From positions 1,233,839,312-1,233,903,311 of the forward strand of contig CM066031.1 of NCBI GenBank assembly GCA_033557465.1: DNA of 64,000 nucleotides, written 5' to 3'. The notes under the pieces were generated by a model, which ran no database searches, was not told the DNA's origin, and saw nothing but the letters and a program-made list of their open reading frames with translations. Each line of letters begins with the position of its first letter. The stretch's first letter is position 1. Below, piece after piece: positions 41,965-51,956 of this stretch. The translations under genes and the position numbers were made by a program. Source of the DNA: Ichthyophis bannanicus (taxonomy: Eukaryota; Chordata; Amphibia; Gymnophiona; Ichthyophiidae).

Positions 41965-43587
41965 TTGCTTAACAAATATTTTTGTTCTGTGTTCACAGAT
42001 GAAGAACCAGGAGCAGGACCTCAGAAAACACCCACAAATAAGAACAGAAGCGAGGGACATCTTGAACTATTTTCAGAAGACTGTGTTCGTGAGAAACTAG
42101 CTCAACTTAAAGTAGACAAAGCGATGGGACCGGATGGGATACACCCTAGAATACTGAGGGAACTTGGGGACGTTCTAGCAACTCCACTGACTGACCTTTT
42201 CAATGCCTCGTTGGAGTCAGGAGTGGTGCCAAAGGACTGGAGAGAGGCTCATGTGGTGCCTTTACACAAAAGCGGAAGTAAGGATGTGGTTGAAAACTAC
42301 AGGCCGGTTAGTTTAACTTCGGTGGTGAGTAAATTATTGGAAACGCTGCTGAAAGAGAAAATAGTGAGGTTTCTGGAGTCCAGCGGATTACAGGATCCGA
42401 GGCAGCATGGATTCACCAGAGGCAGGTCTTGTCAGACAAATCTGATTGATTTTTTTGACTGGGTGACCAGGGAGTTGGACCGAGGGAGAGCTCTAGATGT
42501 GGTGTATTTGGATTTCCGTAAAGCCTTTGACACTGTTCCTCACAGGCGACTTATAAACAAACTGAGCACCCTAGGGATGGACCCTAAAGTTACTGCTTGG
42601 TTTAGAAATTGGTTGGGTGGGAGGCGACAAAGAGTACAAGTAAATGGAGCTCACTCTGAGGAGAAGGATGTTACCAGTGGTGTGCCCCAGGGATCTGTCC
42701 TTGGTCCGATTCTTTTTAACATCTTTGTTAGCGATATAGCGGAAGGGCTGTCGGGTAAGGTTTGCCTCTTTGCGGATGATACCAAAATCTGCAATAGAGT
42801 AGACACCCAGGAAGGGGTAGATAACATGAGGAGGGATCTAGCTAAGCTTGACGAATGGTCTAGAATTTGGCAGCTGGGATTTAATGTTAAAAAATGTAAG
42901 GTCATGCATTTGGGCTGCAGCAATCCAAGGGAGCAATACAGTATAGGAGGTGAAGTACTTTTGTCCACTAAAGAAGAGCGGGACCTAGGCGTGGTTGTGT
43001 CTGATGATCTTAAAGTAGCTAAACAGGTGGAAAAGACAACAGCAAAAGCTAGAAGGATGCTTGGGTGCATATGGAGAGGAATGGCTAGCAGAAAAAAGGA
43101 GGTGATAATGCCTCTGTATAAGTCTTTGGTGCGACCTCATTTGGAGTATGGTGTGCAATTCTGGAGACCGCACCTTCAAAAGGATGTGAACAGGATGGAG
43201 TCGGTGCAGAGGGTTGCTACCAAAATGATTAATGGGCTTCATTATAAAGCATATGAGGACAGACTTAAGGATCTTAATATGTACACCTTAGAGGAAAGGC
43301 GGGATAGAGGTGATATGATTGAGATGTTTAAATACCTCCGTGGCATAAATGTTCAGGGAGAGAGCCTCTTTCAATTGAAAGCAAGTTCTGCTACGAGGGG
43401 ACATGGGATGAGGGTGAAGGGAGATAGATTCAGGAGTGATATGCGGAAATATTTCTTTACGGAAAGAGTAGTGGATCCGTGGAATAGTCTCCCAGTGGAG
43501 GTGGTAGAGATGAGGACAGTAACTGAATTCAAGAAAGCATGGGACCAACACAGAGGATCTCTAAAGGCAAAAAGTGGACTGTTGTAG
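41965..43587 (+). CDS. CR1 reverse transcriptase region, open
   Basis: 540 codons open to the natural C-terminus. In order: the DKAMGPDGIHPRIL entry block, [65 protein letters not shown], catalytic FADD (CLFADDTKIC, residue about 270), LGVVVSDDLKVAKQ, RPHLEYGVQFW, and the C-terminal DMRKYFFTERVVDPWNSLP. The first ATG shown is internal; the true protein began in the endonuclease upstream, now out of frame. The 3' tail ends in TTTCTATG octamer repeats at 43650-43662. Confidence 0.88.
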   Translation: MLNKYFCSVFTDEEPGAGPQKTPTNKNRSEGHLELFSEDCVREKLAQLKVDKAMGPDGIHPRILRELGDVLATPLTDLFNASLESGVVPKDWREAHVVPLHKSGSKDVVENYRPVSLTSVVSKLLETLLKEKIVRFLESSGLQDPRQHGFTRGRSCQTNLIDFFDWVTRELDRGRALDVVYLDFRKAFDTVPHRRLINKLSTLGMDPKVTAWFRNWLGGRRQRVQVNGAHSEEKDVTSGVPQGSVLGPILFNIFVSDIAEGLSGKVCLFADDTKICNRVDTQEGVDNMRRDLAKLDEWSRIWQLGFNVKKCKVMHLGCSNPREQYSIGGEVLLSTKEERDLGVVVSDDLKVAKQVEKTTAKARRMLGCIWRGMASRKKEVIMPLYKSLVRPHLEYGVQFWRPHLQKDVNRMESVQRVATKMINGLHYKAYEDRLKDLNMYTLEERRDRGDMIEMFKYLRGINVQGESLFQLKASSATRGHGMRVKGDRFRSDMRKYFFTERVVDPWNSLPVEVVEMRTVTEFKKAWDQHRGSLKAKSGLL

Positions 43588-43661
43588 TTGTTATGGAAGG
43601 ACAGACTAGATAGGCCATGTGGTCTTTTTCTGTCGTCATATTTCTATGTTTCTATGTTTCT

Positions 43662-44240
43662 AATAGGATTACTAAGACTATTCGTAACTATTGTTCTATG
43701 TTGCAGTTGCACCCTTGTTAATCGGTTCCACTAAGGATAGCATTTACCAGAAACATAGGTGAGTTACTTACCAATTAACATGGAACTTTACTATCAACTG
43801 AGAGTATTCAAATTAAGGGTCATTACCCTTGCTCTAAATGTAGTTGGTGTATGTTGGCACTGATAGGACCCAGCTGGACTCACAATGATGGTACAGTATA
43901 TCATTTTGAGTGTTATACTTCTTGTAATACCATAGGGGTGCTTTAATTAATAGTTTGCCCTTGTTCTATGGTGTATGTTGGATGCACTACTAGGAAAATT
44001 CATCAGCGTCTTTCTGAGCATAAAAGTCAGATTAACAACAATGTGGTTTCTGCCCCTTTGGTATTACATTGGCAACAATGTCAGCATTCTGTTGATTTGG
44101 TGGCGAGTGTTGCAGTATGTGCCCCAATCATGGAAAGGAGGTGATTATATAGGAGAAGATTGATTCATCATGAACATATGTGTATGTTTAAGCTTAAATC
44201 TATTGAGCCTGTAGGACTTAACCAATCAGTAAACTGTTTT
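43662..44240 (+). pseudogene. PLE-1 GIY-YIG endonuclease region
   Basis: Broken frames encode the PLE C-terminal endonuclease: MVYVGCTTRKIHQRLSEHK near 43970 (the YVG..tr....R..EH form of the GIY-YIG motif) followed by APLVLHWQQC. Such endonucleases nick the target DNA for PLEs. The C-terminal tail (MFKLKSIEPVGLNQ) overlaps the right inverted repeat. Confidence 0.82.
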
Positions 44241-44693
44241 TCTTTGCTCTGACCATGTGACCATGAGGGGATGACGTATATATGAAGGAACATTTGTACT
44301 ATGGGTATGTCAGCCTGGTAATGTTATTCCCCTGATGCAGATAAGTGGGTTAATGCTTATCGAAATGCAATATTGTGTTGGGATATTGTTTTGTATGAGA
44401 TTATGCTATATATTTATGTATTGTGAATCTCTATGGTTGTTGTTTTATTACTATGGCTGTATGCCCGACAAGTTCGATGATGATATGAGGACATTCTTGT
44501 ACAAGCTTTTCGGGGCTGTTATGCTGGAAGGTCAGTTTTTGACCGGGTTGGCTCTGCTTTTTTTGAGAACTTGTTGGGTTTTATCTTTGTATAGATATCA
44601 GATTAATCCACTCCTCTAGTGAAGTGTGTTATAAAGGATATTAAAATTTATAAGATAATTATGTTTAGATTGTATATGGAGGTTAGTTTTGTT
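44190..44693. repeat. PLE-1 right inverted terminal repeat
   Basis: Reverse complement of 20178-20668. It contains the hammerhead-like fold at about 44327-44383 and stops exactly at the 15-bp direct repeat. Confidence 0.85.
44327..44383 (+). ncRNA. Hammerhead-like fold, PLE-1 right arm
   Basis: TCCC, CTGATG with CA (44332-44339), stem II GATAAG (44340-44345) with CTTATC (44356-44361), GAAA (44362-44365), stem III of about six pairs around TA, a GTT site near 44377-44379, then GGGA pairing to TCCC. As in PLE-2, one extra nucleotide lies between the CTGANG core and stem II. Confidence 0.6.
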
Positions 44694-44734
44694 TCTATCT
44701 ATGCTTTTAGCAGTATAACTTCATATCTCCTCAT

Positions 44735-45415
44735 CACTTAGCATGCTAACATCTAGACTTTCCAGATCTCCTCATGCAAATCGCTCTCTTCATGCAAATC
44801 GTTTGGTTCTACCGTCCCCATCTCATGCTCATTTGGAAAAAACACGCCATGCTGCCTTCTTTTTTCTCGGTCCCAGTCTATGGAATGCCCTGCCCTCATC
44901 CCTCCGTTTAGAGTCCTCATATTCACAGTTCAAATCTGCCCTCAAAACCTACCTGTTTCAGACAGTGTTCAATCTCCCTTCCTGACCCCTCCCCTCCCTT
45001 TGGATTTTCCTTCCTGTTATTATCCCCGGTTATTGGTTTTGTCTTAGTCTATCAGTCCTGTCTTTTCCCTCTGTCTGTTTGTGTTTGAGTGGTCTTGTCT
45101 CCTTTTACTGTTGTTAACTATTGTTTCTCATTTTGTATATTGTTAATTTGTAAACCGTTTTATGGTTTTATAGTATGATTTTATTGTTTTAAACATTTAT
45201 GTTTTGATATTGTACATAGTTTTTAAATTTGTGTCTTATTTATTATTACCTATTGTTTTTTGTATTGTTGTTATGCTTTTCTTTCTTTTCTATTTACTTT
45301 GGCGTTCTTTTCCATAGTTTGCAGTGCCGCTTTTTATATTGCTTGTACACCGCTTAAATGTTTCTTTTAACGTAAGCGGTTTATCAAATATGAAATAAAG
45401 TTAAAGTTAAATATA
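44735..45415 (+). pseudogene. L2-type LINE 3' end
   Basis: The open frame 44743-44985 has the L2 C-terminal block FLGPSLWNALPSSLRL and FKSALKTYLFQ. A 3' UTR follows with GTACACCGCTTAAATG...GTAAGCGGTTTATCAAATATG and a short tail at 45415. RT and endonuclease are missing. Confidence 0.8.
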
Positions 45416-47474
45416 AAACTTCAGATTAGATGATTCTGCTATAAATCTCTCAATGATGATTCCTCAGGTTCTGTATCTGTCACAACCCACTGAAGACACT
45501 TCTCAGCAAGGGACAGGGTGAACCTTCTACACTTCTCTGTGGGCAATAGTTTTTCCTGCTGCTGGTCATCTGTTCCCATCCTCTGCCTCTGTGTGATTTT
45601 GCCCTTCTGAAGAGATGGAAATAGACAACTGATCTTTCACATTTCCAGTGCAAGCTGTATCTGTTGGTACTCTTCTCTTAAAAAAAACAAATCTTTCTTC
45701 AGCTTTGGTGGTGGCCTTAGATCTCTTGGAAGCATTATCCCTCCTGCACTTTTACCACTATTTCCATGCCCATCCTTTCCAAGCATTGCTCTCTCTCTCT
45801 CTCTCTCTTATAACCCTATCTTGATCCTTGAATAATTTTTCAAATTTGTAGACCTTTTGGACTCCAGCAAAGTTACTTTTTGAAGCCATCAATTTTTCTG
45901 TTATCTTTCTGCCCAAAAACAAAATATAAAATATAGTGCTGGGTAGCTGATGTTTGTTTTCAGTTTTCTTCTGGGCTGCTGACATCATCAGCCTGGGGAT
46001 TTGGGAGAAGTGAAGCAGGGATAAGTGTTTTGGGCTGCTTGTCAAAAAGATTCAAAATGAAGTGCCTTGTGTTTCTTCCTTCCCTTCTGCCAATTTAGAG
46101 TTGCTGTATCTGGCCTCATAGACCACACTGTTCCTAAGAATGAAGTGGGGCATATTAATAATAGTTTAACTGGTTAGCAGACCTATTAACTGGTTACATT
46201 GTGATCAGCGGAATATTTAGCAACACTAAAGGTTTGTGTCAGTGAATGCCCAAATGCTTCCGCTTATTAGCAGTTGGCTCCCAGGGCAGAGTGGGGGTAG
46301 AAATCAAAGTTAACCAGGCAGTGGCAACATTCAGCCGCTAGCTGGTTAACTTAAATCAGCTAAAGTTATGCCAAAAAAAAGCTGACCTAACTTTAGCTGA
46401 TTTAGTTATCCAGCCAGTGGCTGAATATTGATGCTGACCAGTTGGCTAAAATGCTATCCAGTCATAACTGATATTCAATACCGCTGGCAGATAAGGCCTT
46501 GGCACTGAATATCCAGGTTAAATTTAAAGCACTGATGTCCAGTCAGTTTACTAGGTCTGGCCACCACCACTGATTATGCTCCCTAAAGAACACAAATAAG
46601 GATTCAACTTATTTAGGAGCTATGATCATCCAGTTCATTTAAAGGTACAAGAATTTTAAAAAAATGGTCACATTCATATTACATTTACCATTAGTTTTAA
46701 AACCAATTCACATCACTAATTGATATCTAAACAGCAGTGAGTACCAGATAGAGGGTGAAATATGTATCTAGAAATTATATCATATTCCTCTTTCAGGACT
46801 TGAAAAGATTTCTGTATAAAACATGATTCATGAAAATGGCCAAACAAAAAAGTATACTCCTATTCTACATTTAAGAATGTCAGCTGAGAAATTATACACT
46901 CTTTGAAATATTGATTAATATTGTTCCTACAGGTCTTTAGCCTGTTCCCTACTCTCTAGCATATAATATCTTTTCAATGACATTGTAAATATGTATGCGC
47001 CACAGTGTCCTTGATGCCAATAATGTCAGCACAAATGAAGGGCAATTAGGAAAACTCATCTACCCTCATTTTAGCAACCCTACATACCATCTAATTTAGC
47101 TTGCTCTGAAATACTTACTGCATGTGCCCTACTCCATGGGAAATAAGACAAAAAATGGAAAGGGGATAAGCAAAGAATAACGGTGACTCTGAAATCTCTA
47201 AGATAAAAAATGACACGAATGTTCTGCAACAGTTATGGATTGGTCACCTGCCTTATACGTTAGTCATTTATCAAAAATGTCTCTACCTTTTCCCATACTT
47301 TTCTTTATCCTCATTGGCATAACATCAATTTATCTCAACAAGAATGGGGACAAAACCTTCAGAAATACCAAGTGGATCCTCTTTCCTGCCATGTGCAGCA
47401 GCCTGTAGGGTTCCACTCTTTCATTAGCATGTCGTTACACTAGCTCAGCACTGATGGCAGGTTTCTGGTCACTC
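45416..47474. other. Mostly unrecognised DNA; possible hAT N-terminal relic
   Basis: About 2 kb without a named repeat. A short CT microsatellite is at 45789-45810. Minus-strand frames at 45480-46050 have an LLPTEKCRRFTLSLAEKCLQW-like stretch of the kind seen upstream of hAT/ZBED catalytic regions. It could be the N-terminal continuation of the 18440-19960 pseudogene, split by PLE-1 and an L2. This is weak. The rest shows nothing I can support. Confidence 0.25.
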
Positions 47475-47477
47475 TAA

Positions 47478-47609
47478 GGGGCAGGTTTACTATAGGACTG
47501 AAATTAACGCACATGAAGTGCTAATGCGCCCAAAGAAATAAAGAGCTGTAGGTACTTAGCTCGCAATAATTTCATTAACGCATGCTAAAATCTTTAGTAA
47601 ACATGCTCC
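47478..47609. mobile_element. Small Harbinger-like MITE, TAA duplication
   Basis: 132 bp with ends GGGGCAGGTTTACTAT and TTTAGTAAACATGCTCC, flanked by TAA on both sides (47475-47477 and 47610-47612). The interior has TTAACGC words near both ends. A 3-bp TWA duplication with GGG-starting ends fits PIF/Harbinger elements. Confidence 0.75.
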
Positions 47610-47612
47610 TAA

Positions 47613-48058
47613 GTGATTCTATTGCCTTATGCTGAAAAACTCTGTGGTTCTATTGCCTTTCCCTTCTGGGTGCACTTGCAAGATGAAAAAGCCCCAAACC
47701 TTTTTCTGATGTGAAATGTATCAAATAGACTGCAGACTAAAGATACAGACATGCCATCATTGATTGGAAAAAAGCAGCTCACACATTTTCCTACTGAAAT
47801 ATCAACCATACATCCAACTTTTATAGTCCCATATCACGTGTTTTTGAGAATATTCAAATGGTTGCAGACCTTTTCAATGATCCTTTTATGTCTTTTGTAT
47901 TAGCAATCATGACTGGGGTTGTGCATCTTGCATGATTGCATGATTAATCATTGTCCAACTGAGGTTGAAGATAGCAGCAGCAGGATCTGTTTATGTCATC
48001 ATGTGAGGAAAAAGCTTGCCTCTTTTTTCAGCAATGATTCTGCTGCCTACTCCTGTTA
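47613..48058. other. No recognised feature
   Basis: About 450 bp of AT-rich DNA without a convincing frame, repeat or structure. Confidence 0.45.
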
Positions 48059-48785
48059 AATTAATTTATTTAGCTAATTTTATATATTGCAAATCTAAGG
48101 GGCTTGTTTACTAAGCCACGGTAGCGGCTTCCACCCGATATCGGAGCCACGACCCCATTGAATTCAATGGGGCCACGGCTCCGATATCAGGCAGAAGCCG
48201 CTACCGCGGCTTAGTAAACAAGCCGCTAAGAGTCTACGCAGTTTACAAAAAAAAAACAAGCTCAAGAAGGTAAAATGGAACAAAGGTAAATTATATATAG
48301 CAGAGGTAAATAAAATCAATGAACTGACATTTATGCATCATAAATTGAGAAACGCTTTACAAACAGGTAAGCTTTCGGTCATTTTTTAAAGTCCAACAGG
48401 CCATGGATGGTACAGAGTTTGGCCAGGAGTATGTTCCAAAGAGCTGGAGCAAAGAGGGGATAGGCTCTCCTCGAGGTTGTGAGATTAACCTTGGTGCTTA
48501 CAGATGGGACGAGTAATGTGTTAAGGGATCCTGATCTTCTGTTTCTATTATATCAGGCATCATCTGACTAAGAGATCTGAGGAAAGTAGCAGATAAGCCA
48601 GGAGTGATTTTGAAGGTTGTAAGCAATGATTTGCATTTAATTTGTTGCAACTTGGGTAGCCAGTGTAGTTGCTTAAGAAGTGGTGTAATGTGCTTCGATC
48701 CTGAGGCATTGAAAAGAATGCGAGCAGCTGTATTCATGGCTAGCTGGAAAGAGTAGTGTTTTCCTCTCTGCTTGAAGAATTGAAC
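48059..48785 (-). pseudogene. L2-type LINE 3' end, minus strand
   Basis: The minus frame 48498-48737 gives MNTAARILFNASGSKHITPLLKQLHWLP, the L2 C-terminal region. The 3' tail runs to about 48059, with a MITE inserted at 48099-48226. The upstream end stops where the 5.2-kb element begins, so the copy is 5'-truncated or cut there. Confidence 0.8.
48099..48226. mobile_element. Fully palindromic MITE, TAA duplication
   Basis: 128 bp. GGGGCTTGTTTACTAAGCC on the left pairs with GGCTTAGTAAACAAGCCGC on the right, and pairing continues to the centre at GAATTC, so almost the whole element folds into one hairpin. TAA flanks it (48096-48098 and 48227-48229). It is related to the copy at 708-834 and sits in the tail of an L2. 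Confidence 0.85.
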
Positions 48786-49002
48786 TTAGGGGTCTGTTTA
48801 ATAAATCGCGTTAGTGCAGTTCGCGGTAGGAGCCGCGTTAAGAAGACAAACCCCCAAATAAGGAGATGGGCGGGACCGCGGAAGACCTAGCGCGCGTTAC
48901 GAAACCAACGAGCGTTACCTGGCGCGTTACGAAACTAACGAGCGGGCCACCGCGCGTAAAGCATAAGTAGCCACCCAGACATACAAGACTAATACAGAGC
49001 TA

Positions 49003-49960
49003 TAGCACAATGGTTACTGCAGTGACTGCTGATACGGGCAGCATGGGTTCGAGTCCCCAGGGTGGCATTAGCAGAACGCTGGCTGATGTAGCACCCTGTA
49101 CATGACACAATGAGGGAGGGGGCAGCGCCAATTATATTTTATTTCCTGGACGTGTCGGAGGGATGCAGGCAAACACACCCATATATCAGATAGTGAGTGA
49201 GGGGGCATGTCTATGTTTGCTGTCCGTATGGGGTGTAAGTAAACACACCCACACATTATTCACTGAGTGTGGGGGCATGTATATGTCTGTTATGTGTCGG
49301 AGGGTTGCCAGCAAACATCCCTGACCCATACAGAGCTGTAGCACAATGGTTACTGCACTGACAGCTGATACGGGCAGCATGGGTTCGAGTCCCCAGGGTG
49401 GCATTAGCAGAAGGCTGGCTGATGTAGCACCCTGTACATGACACAATGAGGGAGGGGGCAGCGCCAATTATATTTTATCTCCTGGACGTGTCGGAGGGAT
49501 GCAGGCAAACACACCCATATATCAGATAGTGAGTGAGGGGGCATGTCTATGTTTGCTGTCTGTATGGGGTGTAAGTAAACACACCCACACATTATTCACT
49601 GAGTGTGGGGGCATGTATATGTCTGTTATGTGTCGGAGGGTTGCCAGCAAACATCCCTGACCCATACAGAGCTGTAGCACAATGGTTACTGCACTGACAG
49701 CTGATACGGGCAGCATGGGTCCGAGTTCCCAGGGTGGCATATGCAGAAGGCTGCCTGATGTAGCACCCTGTACATGACACAATGAGGGAGGGGGCAGGTC
49801 CCATATTGTTATGGTTGTCGTGTTGGAGGGGTGCAAGTAAAAACACCCACACAGTAGATATTGAGTGATGGGGCATGTCTATGTTCCCATTCCGAATGGG
49901 GTGCAAGTAAACACACCCACATGTTATCTAGTGAGTGAGGGGGCATGTACATGTCATCTA
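49003..49960 (+). repeat. 336-bp tandem repeat with tRNA-like heads
   Basis: Three units start at 49003, 49339 and 49675, exactly 336 bp apart. The third is degenerate after about 49790. Each begins with a tRNA-like segment: A-box-like TAGCACAATGGTTACTGC, and about 43 bp on a B box GGTTCGAGTCC (49046-49056 and 49382-49392; GGTCCGAGTTCC in the third). The rest of each unit is made of shorter degenerate repeats of roughly 70 bp around AAACACACCCA and GGGGGCATGT. Confidence 0.85.
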
Positions 49961-51861
49961 TGTGACGTACATTTGCTAGAAAACACACACACACATTGGC
50001 ATACCCAAGGTTACTGCAGAAAGAACCCCACAATACACAACACATGCCACATAATAAAGTGTAGTGTCAGCCTAGGTACAACAGAATGTCCCCCATAGAG
50101 CGGTCCCTAAGGTAATGTAGAGGGAGCCAGAGAAGGTGACACATGGTGGGCCCATGAGGCGCAGTAAGGTAATAGTCCGTGGAGGGGCTGTCACCGGTAG
50201 CAGTCTGGTGTATGTAAAACATATAATGCTCCAGACAGCCAAATAAAAGGAATTCATTGTGGGTCTGATCCCATGACTACTGGCCCAACACGCAATGAAT
50301 AACCCACTGGCCTGCAGCCCCAGAGCTGCTAACCACCCCCTGGCTACCCACAGAAGGACAGCAGAACACCATGTAACTGCTGCTGTCCTGGCCATGATGA
50401 GCACAAAGGCAGGCACACCCATGATGCACTGCACATGCTAATCAGCTCTCCACACAGGCACACCATATGGAATGCATCCCCACAGACTCTGGACATGGTA
50501 GGGGTAAATTGTCATGTGCACCCCCCACAGCCCCTTGCCCTTATAGGGGGTACTGACCATTTGTTGTACTGGCATTGAGGACCTGCCCAACACCACATTG
50601 TGTGGGTGCTCTGCTCACCCTGAGTGTGCAGTGGGGCATCCAGCCCTAGGTCCTCAGCACCGTCCATGGCGTAAGTCCACAGCAGTGTTACTGTGTGAGA
50701 TAGATATTTTCTGCATGACCACCTTGGACATCTCTGTCTGTTTGGGGCAGGTGTAGACCCATGCCCCACCGCCCCCCCTCACCCCTGGGTGGCAAACAGG
50801 GTCACCCATCATAATCTGCACATTCTACCTCCCTTGGAAGGTGCCAGTGGAGGGGGGACATTAACCCTAGTCCTACTGAGGTGCAGACACCCCACAGGTC
50901 AGTCACTGCAGATCCAGACACATGCATGCCACAGGAGCAATCTGACATTGGGACTTGGTAGAAAATGACAATCCCAACCACTATCTGTGATGCCCCTGGT
51001 GCAGGCCAACACACCCTGCAGGCCACTCCATCACATCACCTACCAGCTGCAAACAGGCTGATAGTGACCAGCAGAGATGCCTGCACCCAGACCTGGGGTG
51101 CCAGCATACACAGCCAGCAGATACATCTGTGACTGGGCCCCAGGGGAACACCCATATTTATCACATGAGTGAACTACTATGTAGCACTATGGTGGAGCCT
51201 AGACATGCTGTGGTCACTGCACATTCAGGGTGACACTGAGCTTGCAGCGGCATCTACCGTGGTCACCCTGTCTGGGCAGGTGGTTGCCTGGCACTACAAT
51301 GTACCTGTCACTGCCCTTTGCCCTGTGCATATACACCCTGGCCAGGCCGCCTTATCCGACCTCTACCCATGGTACTTTGCTACTCATTATGCACATTGGC
51401 AGCCCACTACTGGCAACATTGCTGGCAGTGTGGCCTGTCGACAGTGTTTGCAGCCACCACACACTGGCTGGACAGACAGCCACCCCCACACCTATGCCAG
51501 CATTGTGCTACTGTAGGGGGGTTCTGCAGCCATACACACAACACCTGTCATGGGCACAGTACATGCATGGATGTGGTACGACATACTCTGGTGGATCACT
51601 CCCAAGGGTGTTGGACACTGTCAGGGGCCAGACCTGCGGCACACACCACAGACATCTGACTGCTTGTTGTGGCGCAGCTCAATGTGCACAATGTGCTTTA
51701 CATAGGACATGAGTTCTACATTTTATCATTGGCAACTTTTAGTGCATGTGTACCATATACCCATGTGTAGGGTGCCATTGCTAAGGTATGCACCTGCTAG
51801 TATTGGGAGTTGACAGCAGGGCCAATTGTCTTACCTCTTCGGGTTTCATTGGCCAATGGGG

Positions 51862-51892
51862 CCTGTGGGTGGGTGGGTGGGTGGGTGTCACT
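51862..51892 (+). repeat. GGGT microsatellite
   Basis: Five consecutive GGGT units (within GTGGGTGGGTGGGTGGGTG). Four or more GGG runs this close could form a G-quadruplex; this is a composition-based remark only. Confidence 0.7.
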
Positions 51893-51956
51893 GTTAGCTG
51901 CTGCTTTACGGCAGGGTACCACAACTCCAGTCCTGTCATTCCAGGCACTGATCAGG

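Larger units (their letters stand above)
20137..44693 (+). mobile_element. Penelope-like element (PLE-1), host of the nested Gypsy cluster
   Basis: A PLE flanked by a perfect 15-bp direct repeat, TCTATCTATGCTTTT, at 20122-20136 and 44694-44708. Inverted terminal repeats of about 490-505 bp lie at 20178-20668 and 44190-44693, and a 41-nt extension (20137-20177) precedes the left one. Coding parts are the RT N-part (20615-21272), RT C-part (40263-41180) and GIY-YIG endonuclease (43662-44240). Later insertions are Gypsy-1 (21273-40262), a minus-strand CR1 end (about 40638-40895) and a plus-strand CR1 (about 41180-43662). Without these, the element is only about 2.7 kb. Its frames contain stops and shifts, so it is dead. 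Confidence 0.85.

Noticed and set aside
49003..49730. Functional tRNA genes
   Set aside because: A and B boxes are present but the acceptor and anticodon stems do not form convincingly, and the copies are embedded in a tandem repeat.
49003..49960. CRISPR-like array
   Set aside because: Units are 336-bp tandem repeats without short unique spacers, in an evident vertebrate genome.
50072..51712. Several overlapping 70-160 codon frames that might be a Harbinger transposase or Myb-like protein
   Set aside because: They overlap on different strands and frames, show no DDE or HTH motif I recognise, and are rich in Trp/Cys/His from local base composition.
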